A DNA stretch of 11,945 nucleotides from Chloroflexota bacterium. Its GTDB lineage: Bacteria; Chloroflexota; Limnocylindria; QHBO01. The translations under genes were made by a program, and so were the position numbers. Every line of letters begins with the position of its first letter. Positions within the stretch are counted from its first letter, which is position 1. The notes under the pieces are model-generated. The model did no database searches, was not told the origin of the DNA, and worked only from the letters and a program-made list of their open reading frames with translations. Below are positions 4,815-11,945 of this stretch, piece after piece. The stretch covers positions 1-11,945 of the forward strand of contig JAOUHE010000041.1 of assembly GCA_029865285.1 (NCBI GenBank), read 5' to 3'.

Positions 4815-7688
4815 ATGCACCCGGCCATGCAGCGGCGCCGCCATCGGCTGATGATTCGCCGCACCGCCCGGCGCCGCAATCCGCGGCGCGGGCTGACCAC
4901 CTTCCTGCTCGCCTCGGTTGGCGTCTTCGTGCTGTTCGTGGGGAGCATGGCGGCGGGAACCGCTGGCGGGCTGCTGGCCGCCTACCAGTACTTCGCCACC
5001 GGGCTTCCCGACCCACTGCTGCTTGACGGCATCGAGCTGCCGGCATCGACGCGGGTCTACGATCGGAGCGGATCGATCCTGCTCGCCCGCTTCGAGTGTG
5101 AGAACCGCGAGCAGGTTCACTTCGCCGGCATCCCCGACAGCATCGTCAACGCGACCGTCGCGGCCGAGGACCGAACCTTCTGGACCAACGATGGGATCGA
5201 CTATCAGGCGGTCGTCCGCGCCGCGCTCGCGAACCTCGAGGCCGGCGGGATCGTCCAGGGTGCGAGCACCATCACCCAGCAGGTGATCAAGTACGCCGGG
5301 TCGATCAAGCAGGCGCAGGAGGTCGTCGACGCTCCGTCAGCCGCTCCATCCGCCGCTCCGTCGCTCGACCTCGGCCTGGATCCCGAGGCAGGCGGGGACG
5401 ACCCCTGCGAGCAGCCGGCGCTGACCTTCCTTGAAACGGGGCGCCAGTTCCAGGACAAGATCCAGGAGGCGATCCTGGCCCGCCAGGTAACGGCCGCCTA
5501 CCCGGGCCGCGCGGGCAAGGAGAAGATCCTCGAGACCTACCTGAACCTGATCTACTACGGCAACCGCTCGTTCGGCATCAAGGCCGCCGCCGCGAACTTC
5601 TTCGGTACCTCGAACCTCGCCGACCTGAGCCTGTCGCAGGCCGCATTCTTGGCCGGCCTGCCGCAGCTGCCGAGCTATTACGATCCGTACCAGCCGGCCG
5701 AGGAGCCGCGTGGGCCGGATCGCGCGATGGCACGCCGCAATGACGTGCTGGCAGCCATGCTCCGCGACGAGTACATCACCCAGGCCGAGCACGACCGGGC
5801 GGTAGCGGTGACGTGGGAGGAGATGGGTCCGAGCAGGGTCACCTCAGTCCTGCGCGAGCCGCACTTCTCGTTCCGCGTGCAGCGGGAGGCCGAGCGCATC
5901 CTCGCCAGCCTGGGGGTGCCGAACCCCCAGCAGGCGGTGCTCATCGGTGGGTACCGGATCACCTCGACCCTCGACTACGGCCTGCAGCAGGTCGCCAAGG
6001 CGCAGGTCACCGACTACGTATCGCAGCTGGCCAACAAGAACGTGCATAACGCCGCGCTGGTTTCCGTCGACTCGGCGACCGGCGAGATCATCGCCTACGT
6101 CGGGAGCGTCGACTACTACAACCGCGAGGACCCACGCGTGCAGGGCCAGTTCGACGTGGCCGGCCTTGGACTGCGCCAGCCGGGATCGGCCTTCAAGCCG
6201 ATCACCTACAGCTCCGCCTTCCGCGCGCGCCAGGCGACGCCCGCCACGATGTTCGTGGATGCCCTCACCCAGTTCGGCTCCGCGGTGGGCTCGAGCTACG
6301 TCCCGGCCAACGCGGACCTGTCCGAGCATGGCCCCATGCTGGCCATGGACTCGCTGCGCTATTCGCTCAACGTCCCGTCGGTGATGATGCAGTACCTGGT
6401 CGGTATCAACGAGACCGCGCAGTTCGCCGAGTCGATGGGCGTCGCGAGTGCGCAGTACATCCTCGACCAGGATCCGGGTCTCACGCTGACCCTCGGGTCG
6501 GTGCCGGTGAACCTGACCAACATGGTCCAGGCGTACGGAGTCTTCGCCCAGCAGGGGACGCGACACCCCGCCACCGCGGTCATCGAGATCCGCGACCGGG
6601 ACGGACGGATCGTCTACAGCCGCGAGGAGAACGGCCCCGCGGCGACCACGCCGATGACGCCCGCCGAGGCGTACCTGACGCACTGGATCATCCAGGGCAA
6701 CACCGATCCGCGACTCAACCTGTGGTGGGGGGCGCGGGCGAAGCTGGTCGACGCGAACGGCGTCAGGCGGGACGCCGCCGCCAAGACCGGCACGACCAAC
6801 GACTTCAAGGATGTGACCGCGTTCGGCTATGCATCGGGGAGCCTGGCCACCGGCGTCTGGATGGGCAACAACAACCAGGAACCGCTCGCCGCCGGCCTGT
6901 TCAGCGCCAACGGCCCGCTCTACCTGTGGCACGACTTCATGGACGCTGCGCTCAACCAGCCATGGGATTGGAATGGGCAGGCGCCCGTCGTGGCACAGAC
7001 GTTTGCGCAACCGCCGGGGATCGTGACGGCCAGCATCTGCAAGTTCTCGGGCATGGCGGCGACCGGCGGCTGCGGACCCACCATCGAGATCCCGTTCCTG
7101 GAGGGCACGGTCCCGCCGCGGGACAACGTCCACGTCAACAAGACCGGCGGCGGCGGTGCCACGCCGGACCCGTCGGCGAGCGGTGACGGCGGGACCCCGG
7201 TCACGGGCCCCTGCTTCGACATCGTGGCTGCCGTCCAACAGGATTCGCGGCGGCCAGCGCAATGGGCGGCGTCCGCCAAGCGATGGGCGGATCGCCTCGT
7301 GAACGGCCAGCTCGGCGGCAAGGGCAACCCGAATTCGCTCAGCACCCTGGGTCCAGAGAAGGTCTGGTTCTACATCTCGCCCGTGCCCGGCAAGGGCGGC
7401 TACGGGGCGCCGATCTGCGGCGAATACAAGGCGACTCCGACGCCACAGCCAACGCCGACCCCGGACCCGAATGCCACGGGCGGACCCCCTTCGGGTTGTC
7501 CGCCGGGCAACCCCGGCAAGTGCACGCCGGCCCCGACGGTTGCCACGGCGCCCGCCGGCTCGATCGACGGCGTCGTCGACGCGGCGTCTCTGGCTGGGCT
7601 CTTCGGCGCCTCCATGGTCCTCGGTCTGCTTCCGCTGACGGCACGCGCGGCAGGCTGGAACCGCAGGCGCCGACGCCCGCACTCATAG
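4815..7688 (+). CDS. Class A penicillin-binding protein (GT51 glycosyltransferase / transpeptidase)
   Basis: This bifunctional enzyme polymerises lipid II into glycan strands and cross-links the peptides outside the membrane. At 957 aa it has a basic N-terminus and a membrane anchor (about 27-57). The GT51 domain has E118 in AEDRTFW, GASTITQQ (149-156), E218 in DKIQEAILA (the usual RK of this motif is DK here) and KEKILETYLN. The transpeptidase has S458 and K461 (GSAFKP), S517 and N519 (SLN), and K657-T660 (KTGT). E118 to E218 is 100 residues against 57 in E. coli PBP1b, because of an insert with APSAAPSAAPS and acidic residues. After the transpeptidase come about 210 residues with six cysteines, a TPTPQPTPTPDP linker (near 872-883), a hydrophobic segment (about 921-943) and a basic RRRRR tail. 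ATG 4827 and 4851 are alternative starts; none has a clear ribosome site. Catalytic assignments are firm; the tail's role is unknown. Confidence 0.93.
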   Translation: MHPAMQRRRHRLMIRRTARRRNPRRGLTTFLLASVGVFVLFVGSMAAGTAGGLLAAYQYFATGLPDPLLLDGIELPASTRVYDRSGSILLARFECENREQVHFAGIPDSIVNATVAAEDRTFWTNDGIDYQAVVRAALANLEAGGIVQGASTITQQVIKYAGSIKQAQEVVDAPSAAPSAAPSLDLGLDPEAGGDDPCEQPALTFLETGRQFQDKIQEAILARQVTAAYPGRAGKEKILETYLNLIYYGNRSFGIKAAAANFFGTSNLADLSLSQAAFLAGLPQLPSYYDPYQPAEEPRGPDRAMARRNDVLAAMLRDEYITQAEHDRAVAVTWEEMGPSRVTSVLREPHFSFRVQREAERILASLGVPNPQQAVLIGGYRITSTLDYGLQQVAKAQVTDYVSQLANKNVHNAALVSVDSATGEIIAYVGSVDYYNREDPRVQGQFDVAGLGLRQPGSAFKPITYSSAFRARQATPATMFVDALTQFGSAVGSSYVPANADLSEHGPMLAMDSLRYSLNVPSVMMQYLVGINETAQFAESMGVASAQYILDQDPGLTLTLGSVPVNLTNMVQAYGVFAQQGTRHPATAVIEIRDRDGRIVYSREENGPAATTPMTPAEAYLTHWIIQGNTDPRLNLWWGARAKLVDANGVRRDAAAKTGTTNDFKDVTAFGYASGSLATGVWMGNNNQEPLAAGLFSANGPLYLWHDFMDAALNQPWDWNGQAPVVAQTFAQPPGIVTASICKFSGMAATGGCGPTIEIPFLEGTVPPRDNVHVNKTGGGGATPDPSASGDGGTPVTGPCFDIVAAVQQDSRRPAQWAASAKRWADRLVNGQLGGKGNPNSLSTLGPEKVWFYISPVPGKGGYGAPICGEYKATPTPQPTPTPDPNATGGPPSGCPPGNPGKCTPAPTVATAPAGSIDGVVDAASLAGLFGASMVLGLLPLTARAAGWNRRRRRPHS

Positions 7689-7697
7689 CCGACGCGC

Positions 7698-7713
7698 CGG
7701 CCGACCCCGGCCG
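7698..7713 (+). terminator. GC-rich hairpin between the PBP gene and glgC
   Basis: CGGCCG (7698-7703), ACCC loop, CGGCCG (7708-7713) gives a perfect 6-bp stem 9 nt after the PBP stop. It lacks a T-tract and ends 15 nt before glgC, so it may be a weak or Rho-assisted terminator or a chance GC structure. The 40-nt gap holds little else: GAGAAT (7717-7722), 6 nt before the GTG start, is a possible -10 for a leaderless glgC transcript, without a clear -35. Confidence 0.25.
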
Positions 7714-7728
7714 TGCGAGAATCTGCGC

Positions 7729-8988
7729 GTGTCACAGTCGATCCTGACGCTGATCCTGGCCGGTGGCGAGGGTGAGCGCCTCTCGATCCTGTCGCAGGTC
7801 CGCGCCAAGCCGGGGGTCCCGTTCGGCGGCAAGTACCGGATCATCGATTTCGCGCTGTCGAATGCGGTGAATTCGGGCCTCTCGGACGTCGCGGTGCTGA
7901 CCCAGTACGCGCCGCGCTCGCTGATCGACCACATCGGCGTCGGCCGCCCGTGGGATCTGGACCGCAGCCGCGGCGGCGTCAGCCTGCTGCAGCCCTACCT
8001 CCGACGTGGGAAGACCCGGGACTGGTATCTCGGCACCGCCGATGCGGTCTACCAGAACGTGGAGTTCATCGCCGATCGGGACCCGGAGCTGGTCCTGATC
8101 CTGGCCGGCGACCACGTCTACAAGATGGACTACCGGCCGTTCATCGAGCGGCATCGAGCGGCCCGCGCGGACGTCACGTGCGCGGTCCGGACGGTCCCGA
8201 TCGAGGAGGCCCACCGCTTCGGCATCCTCGAGACCGACAGCGACGAGATGATCACCCGTTTCATCGAGAAGCCGCCCAAACCGACCAGCAACCTGGTGAG
8301 CATGGGCGTCTACGTCTTCTCCTGGCCGGCGCTGCGCGAGGTCCTGTCGGCGAAGCACGTCGATTTCGGACGGGACGTGTTGCCCGCCATGGTTGCCGCC
8401 GGCCAGCGCGTGGCGGCCTATCGGTACGGTGGCTACTGGGAGGATGTCGGCACCGTCGAGAGTTACTGGCGCGCCAGCCTCGACCTGCTCTCTGATCAGC
8501 CGGGGATGAACCTGTTCGACCGCGGCTGGCTGATCTACACCAAGAGCGAGGAGCGATCATCCGCGCTCATCGGGCCCGAGGCGAACGTCACGCGCAGCAT
8601 GATCAGCCACGGCTGCGTGATCGAAGGCGTCGTCGAGCACAGCCTCCTGTCGCCCGGCGTACGTGTGGCGCGCGGCGCGGTCGTGCGCGACTCGATCGTC
8701 ATGTTCGACACCTATATCGGTGAAGGGGCGGTGGTGGACCGCTCGATCATCGACAAGGACTGCGTGATCGGGAACGGTGCCCGGGTGGGCGACGGGGACG
8801 ACATGCGTCCAAACAGCGACGAGCCTGAGCGGCTCTCCGTTGGCATCACGCTGGTCGGCAAGCGGGCGTTCGTTCCGTGGGACGTCACGATCGGGCGCAA
8901 CTGTCGGATCGATCCCGGCGTGACCGAGGCGGATTTCAACGGGCAGCGCACGGTGGCCTCGGGTGAGACGGTGATCCACGCTGGCTGA
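7729..8988 (+). CDS. glgC: Glucose-1-phosphate adenylyltransferase (ADP-glucose pyrophosphorylase)
   Basis: This enzyme makes ADP-glucose and pyrophosphate from ATP and glucose-1-phosphate, the committed step of bacterial glycogen synthesis, in the cytoplasm. Its 419 aa match the family. The N-terminal nucleotidyltransferase domain has LAGGEGERL (10-18), RAKPGVPFGGKYRIIDF (25-41), GTADAVYQN (102-110), metal-binding D128 in AGDHVYKMDY and K181 in FIEKPP. The part after about residue 270 shows hexapeptide-like beta-helix repeats (VIEGVVEHSLLSPGV and onward). The nucleotide loop reads GEGERL where E. coli-type enzymes have GRGSRL; activator control could therefore differ, but this cannot be judged here. 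The start is GTG 7729, with no evident Shine-Dalgarno sequence. The 3' end overlaps the next gene, making glgC the first gene of a four-gene chain. No other glycogen gene is present in the window. Confidence 0.92.
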   Translation: MSQSILTLILAGGEGERLSILSQVRAKPGVPFGGKYRIIDFALSNAVNSGLSDVAVLTQYAPRSLIDHIGVGRPWDLDRSRGGVSLLQPYLRRGKTRDWYLGTADAVYQNVEFIADRDPELVLILAGDHVYKMDYRPFIERHRAARADVTCAVRTVPIEEAHRFGILETDSDEMITRFIEKPPKPTSNLVSMGVYVFSWPALREVLSAKHVDFGRDVLPAMVAAGQRVAAYRYGGYWEDVGTVESYWRASLDLLSDQPGMNLFDRGWLIYTKSEERSSALIGPEANVTRSMISHGCVIEGVVEHSLLSPGVRVARGAVVRDSIVMFDTYIGEGAVVDRSIIDKDCVIGNGARVGDGDDMRPNSDEPERLSVGITLVGKRAFVPWDVTIGRNCRIDPGVTEADFNGQRTVASGETVIHAG

Positions 8989-9553
8989 CGCTGTTCCACC
9001 GATCGATCGCTGGCTTGCCGAGCTCGGCGTCGAGATCGTCGCGTCGACCGGGGAGGCGGGGGAGGTCGTCTTCAGTCGCGACCTTGCGCTCGATGGTGAC
9101 CGACGCCGCGACCTGCAGGCCACGGTGGCATGGATCTCTGGAGTGGGCCTATCTGTCTGGGCCTACTACGGACCCCCGGCCGAGGTGCCCAAGCGGATCT
9201 ACCGGCGGATGCTCCGCGCGAACTTCGACTACCCGTTCGTCAAGTTCGCCCTGACCGATGACGACCGACCGATGCTGATGACCGAGTTGCCGACCACCGA
9301 ACTCGATCGCGACGCCCTCGCCCTGGCGCTGGTCCGCCTGGTGGTGGTCGCCGACCGGCTGCTCGACGAGACCGTCGTGGCGGTGGCCGAGCGCGGAGTG
9401 CTGCCGGACTGGTTCGGCCACGAGCCGCGCAATGTCGCCCTCCTGGCAGCGCACCGCGCCGAGGCCGAGGCGACGATGCCGGAGTGGCAGCCGATGCCGC
9501 CGGCCCGCCGCCGCCGCAGCCTCCTGGCACGTCTGCTCGGGACGGGGCGGTGA
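8981..9553 (+). CDS. YbjN-like domain protein, apparent CTG start
   Basis: This is a 190-aa protein if begun at CTG 8981, overlapping the glgC stop by 8 nt. The frame has no ATG, GTG or TTG before GTG 9125 (residue 49), yet residues 2-48 (ADAVPPIDRWLAELGVE and on) read as normal coding sequence with GC-ending codons and lead directly into the core (ATVAWISGVGLSVWAYYG). CTG 8981 is the only plausible start downstream of the in-frame TGA at 8972. The alternating strand/helix pattern and the end of the core (RPMLMTELPTTELDRDAL, then LVVVADRLLDE) resemble YbjN / type III secretion chaperone-like proteins, whose role is poorly defined. The C-terminus is basic (ARRRRSLLARLLGTGR). The next gene starts within its stop (GTGA), suggesting translational coupling. 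The family assignment is moderate; the gene being real is strong. Confidence 0.65.
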   Translation: MADAVPPIDRWLAELGVEIVASTGEAGEVVFSRDLALDGDRRRDLQATVAWISGVGLSVWAYYGPPAEVPKRIYRRMLRANFDYPFVKFALTDDDRPMLMTELPTTELDRDALALALVRLVVVADRLLDETVVAVAERGVLPDWFGHEPRNVALLAAHRAEAEATMPEWQPMPPARRRRSLLARLLGTGR

Positions 9554-11511
9554 GCGGCCGATTCGCGATCCGGGCAGGCGATTCGCTGCTCCGCGTGCTT
9601 CTGGCCTGCGGACTGCTGTGGGTGGCTGCGGTCGCTGTGGCGCCACGCTTCTCGCCGCTGGATGCTGCGACCGGCTACACCATGGAGACCCACGTCCGCT
9701 ACGCCGTCAATGCGGATGCGCGCCAGATCGCGGTGAGCGTCGAGGTCATCTTCACCAACACGACTCCCGACAGCGGTCGCGCATCGAGCGGTTTCGACCA
9801 GGTCGAATTGGCCGTGCATCAGGGCGCCTCGCAACTCGAGGCGGAGGATGCAAGCGGGCCGTTGACCGCGTCGCTGGTGACCGACGGCGTGGAGCACGCG
9901 TCGGTGAGCATGCGGTCCCGCGTGCGTGCAGATGCCACCGCCACCTTCGTGGTGCGCTACGTGCTCGACGATGGCTCGCCCGATGTCCATGTCCGCCCGC
10001 AGGTCGTGCAATTCGCCGCGTGGGCGATCGGCACCGCCGGCGACGTCAGCGTCGAGGTTCCCGCCGACTACGAGGTTCGCAGCGCCGGCCAGGAGATGAC
10101 CGTCCGCGACGAAGGTGGCACCACCGTCCTGGAGAGCGGCCCGATCGTCGATCCGGCGGGATGGGCCGTGCGCATCAGCGGCGTCCGCGAGTCGTCGTAC
10201 GTCACCGAATCGGCCAGTGTGGCCCTTGCCAGCGGGACGGTCGACCTGCGCGTGAGCGCCTGGCCGGACGACCCAGGGTGGGGACGCCGTACGCTCGCTC
10301 TTCTGGTCGCGGCGCTGCCGATCCTCGAGGAAGCGGTTGGACTGCCCTATCCGCGAGTCGGGCCGCTGGTCGTCCGCGAGTCGGTCGCCGATCCCAGCTC
10401 GATTGGCGAGCCGCTGACCTCGGGCGCCGAGATCCTGGCCGCCTTCGATGAACCGGAGTTCACCGTGCTGCACCAGGCTGCGCACCTGTGGATCGACGAG
10501 CGCCTGGCGGCCGACGTCTGGATCCGAGAAGGTCTGGCGTCCCACATTGCCGCGAGCGCTGCTCGCGTGCTGGGGGTCGACCTGCCGTACGACCCGGCAC
10601 GCCGGTCGTCCGATCTGCAGGGTGCCGCATTTCCCCTGAACGCCTGGACCGCGGACACCGACGCCTACGGGCATGCGGCCGCGTGGGCCTTGATCGACCG
10701 GATCGGCGCGACCATCGGCGAGGGGCGGCTGCGGCTGGCGCTGGCGCGCATCGCCGCCGGGATCACCGGGTACAGTCCGGCCGACCCGGAACCCGTGGCG
10801 GTCGATGGGCGACCATTCGCGCCGACCGACTCTCGCCGCTTCCTCGATCAACTGTCCGCGGTGAGCGGGTCCGACCTGTCGGACGCCTTTGCAGCGACCG
10901 TGTTCGGGCTCGACGCGCGCGATGAGCTCGCGTCGCGCGCGGTGGCTCGATTCGCCCTGGCCGATCTCCTCTCCGTCGCCGGCGATTGGGGAGCGCCCGA
11001 GTCCCTCCTCGGGGCGATGGCCGAGTGGCGCTTCGAGGAGGCTCGCAGGGAGATCAGCGACGCGCGCGCCTGGCTGACCGATCGGGACGCGCTGGTCATC
11101 CAGGTCGCCGCCATGGGGCTGAGCACGCCGACACGGCTGCGCGACGCCTATCGCGCCGATGGCGGCGGGCCCGACGCCCGTGCCGAACTCGACGCCGCGC
11201 AGGCGGTGGTGCAGGCGTATGCCACGGTTCGGCAGCGGGCTGCGACCGAGCAGGGACCGCTGGAGACAATCGGCCTGTTGGGTGGTGCCGATCCGGACGC
11301 CCTGCTTGCCGCCGCCGCGGCGGCCTTCGGCCAGGGAGACCTGCGCGGGGCGGCCGAGGATATCGATCTCGCTTCTGCGCAACTCGACCGGTCCAGCTCG
11401 GATGCGCTCGTGCGTATCAGCGTGGTCATGGTCCTGATCGGACTGGTCGGCTACGGCGCCCTTCGTGTCGCCCAACGCTCCCGCGACGACGGCTACACTG
11501 CGGGCTCATGA
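9550..11511 (+). CDS. Membrane-anchored M1-like (gluzincin) protein with HQxxH, predicted inactive
   Basis: From GTG 9550, which overlaps the previous stop as GTGA, the product is 653 aa. An earlier in-frame ATG at 9484 would add 22 Pro/Ala-rich residues overlapping the YbjN-like gene and is less likely. There is a hydrophobic segment at about 14-34 (signal anchor or signal peptide). A beta-rich region (about 45-250) recalls the N-terminal domain of M1 peptidases. An M1-like helical region follows: H308-Q309-A-A-H312, then WIREGLASHIA with E327 as the third ligand, and Y373 in a possible YGHAAAWAL counterpart. The general-base Glu of HExxH is Gln, and the H312-E327 spacing is four shorter than the M1 norm (18 intervening residues). 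Residues 440-615 are helical; a C-terminal membrane helix (about 622-641) leaves a short cytoplasmic tail. Zinc binding is possible but peptidase activity is not expected. Its biological role is unknown. Confidence 0.7.
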   Translation: MSGRFAIRAGDSLLRVLLACGLLWVAAVAVAPRFSPLDAATGYTMETHVRYAVNADARQIAVSVEVIFTNTTPDSGRASSGFDQVELAVHQGASQLEAEDASGPLTASLVTDGVEHASVSMRSRVRADATATFVVRYVLDDGSPDVHVRPQVVQFAAWAIGTAGDVSVEVPADYEVRSAGQEMTVRDEGGTTVLESGPIVDPAGWAVRISGVRESSYVTESASVALASGTVDLRVSAWPDDPGWGRRTLALLVAALPILEEAVGLPYPRVGPLVVRESVADPSSIGEPLTSGAEILAAFDEPEFTVLHQAAHLWIDERLAADVWIREGLASHIAASAARVLGVDLPYDPARRSSDLQGAAFPLNAWTADTDAYGHAAAWALIDRIGATIGEGRLRLALARIAAGITGYSPADPEPVAVDGRPFAPTDSRRFLDQLSAVSGSDLSDAFAATVFGLDARDELASRAVARFALADLLSVAGDWGAPESLLGAMAEWRFEEARREISDARAWLTDRDALVIQVAAMGLSTPTRLRDAYRADGGGPDARAELDAAQAVVQAYATVRQRAATEQGPLETIGLLGGADPDALLAAAAAAFGQGDLRGAAEDIDLASAQLDRSSSDALVRISVVMVLIGLVGYGALRVAQRSRDDGYTAGS

Positions 11512-11945
11512 CCAGCCAGCCTCCTCGTCCCGGCCGTTCGTCGGCGGCGCCGCGCTTTCAGCCGGCCTCTGATGTCCTGTCCGGTGAGACCGCGGACGTC
11601 TACTTCGAGCGTGCACAGCGGATTCTTGCGGCAGAGCAGATGGACCCAGTCGTCACCATGGAGGTCTTTGCCCGCGAGGATGGGATCCTGTGCGGCGCCG
11701 AGGAGGCCATCTCCTACCTCCGCGAGATCTTCAGCAACGGCACGTCACACGACCCAGCGCCCGTGGTCGAGTCGCTGACCGATGGGGATGCGGTTTCCGC
11801 CAAGGAGGTGGTCATGCGCATCTGCGCCCGCTACTCGGCGTTCGGCCTGTATGAGACGGCCATCCTCGGCATCCTCTCACAGAGCACCGGCTGGGCCACG
11901 GCGGCTCGGCGTGTCGTGGAGGCCGCGGATCCGATCCCGGTGATC
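11508..11945 (+). CDS. pncB: Nicotinate phosphoribosyltransferase, 3' partial
   Basis: The first 146 residues of an enzyme that joins nicotinate to PRPP to give nicotinate mononucleotide in the NAD salvage (Preiss-Handler) pathway. The N-terminus has a disordered Pro/Ser/Arg stretch (1-25), then TADVYFERAQRIL (28-40), VTMEVFAREDGILCGAEEA, DGDAVSAKEVVMRI, YETAILGILSQSTGWATAA and VVEAADPIPVI. This series is characteristic of the shorter archaeal/Chloroflexota-type enzyme rather than E. coli PncB. The PRPP-site and catalytic histidine regions lie beyond the right edge. ATG 11508 overlaps the previous stop as ATGA, indicating coupled translation. Nicotinamide-using or quinolinate-using relatives are possible alternatives, but the TADVYF/MEVF pattern favours nicotinate. 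The gene runs off the window without a stop. Confidence 0.85.
   Translation, partial: MTSQPPRPGRSSAAPRFQPASDVLSGETADVYFERAQRILAAEQMDPVVTMEVFAREDGILCGAEEAISYLREIFSNGTSHDPAPVVESLTDGDAVSAKEVVMRICARYSAFGLYETAILGILSQSTGWATAARRVVEAADPIPVI

Noticed and set aside
7430..7480. Repeated CCAACGCCGACC-like DNA as a tandem repeat element
   Set aside because: It encodes the degenerate Pro/Thr linker of the PBP and is only a few codons long.
5844..7682. Long open frame on the minus strand (about 612 codons)
   Set aside because: It lies opposite the transpeptidase motifs of the PBP and shows typical shadow composition; high GC content makes stop-free antisense frames common.
7624..7688. LPLTA near the PBP C-terminus as a sortase signal
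   Set aside because: A sortase signal has the motif before the hydrophobic helix; here LPLTA follows the helix and is directly before the basic tail.
9484..9549. Upstream ATG start for the M1-like protein
   Set aside because: It would add a low-complexity Pro/Ala stretch overlapping 70 nt of the previous gene; the GTGA overlap at 9550 matches the neighbouring ATGA junction and puts the hydrophobic segment near the N-terminus.
9229..11475. Long open frame on the minus strand (about 748 codons)
   Set aside because: It is the complement of the M1-like gene with codon position 2 mirrored; it is rich in Arg, His, Gln and Gly, has no recognisable domain, and lies opposite a gene with clear motifs and overlaps.
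11494..11499. TACACT as a -10 element 8 nt before the nicotinate phosphoribosyltransferase start
   Set aside because: The gene starts within the previous stop codon (ATGA), so coupled translation explains it; there is no -35 match at proper spacing.
11572..11778. Small open frame inside the last gene
   Set aside because: It is out of frame with the conserved nicotinate phosphoribosyltransferase sequence and reads as Ser/Arg-rich shadow.

Overview
This is a very GC-rich stretch of ordinary bacterial chromosome with all genes on the plus strand. It has short gaps, stop/start overlaps, and no sign of phage, insertion sequences, CRISPR, tRNA or rRNA. GC-ending codons dominate every gene. The mix of genes (short archaeal-type nicotinate phosphoribosyltransferase, glgC, PcsB/EnvC-like M23 protein, class A PBP with long C-terminal extension) would fit a high-GC Chloroflexota or actinobacterial-grade lineage. 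That placement is inference; no marker in the window settles it.

Layout: (1) 1-972, the 3' part of an unrecognised alanine-rich helical protein with one hydrophobic segment, open at the left edge. (2) 1068-2549, an M17 leucyl aminopeptidase with a complete active site. It is followed after 30 nt by an A24 prepilin-peptidase-like membrane protease (2580-3272) that has lost the cysteine-bearing methylase loop. (3) 3454-4755, a secreted coiled-coil plus LytM (M23) murein hydrolase of EnvC/PcsB architecture. (4) 4815-7688, a bifunctional class A penicillin-binding protein with an insertion inside its glycosyltransferase domain and an unusual Cys/Pro-rich tail ending in a second membrane segment. 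(5) 7729-8988 glgC, then three genes overlapping head to tail: a YbjN-like protein (8981-9553, apparently from a CTG start), a membrane-anchored M1-like protein whose HExxH is HQxxH (9550-11511), and the start of nicotinate phosphoribosyltransferase (11508 to the right edge).

Functionally, the middle of the window is a cell-envelope block: a peptidoglycan hydrolase followed by a peptidoglycan synthase. The right half is a probable four-gene transcript joining glycogen precursor synthesis, two proteins of unknown role and NAD salvage. No complete novel system is visible. The points most worth a second look are the predicted catalytically dead gluzincin, the roughly 43-residue GT51 insertion with its possible disulfide, the two abutting 10-bp palindromes in the PBP promoter region, and the CTG start. 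No gap between genes exceeds 181 nt.
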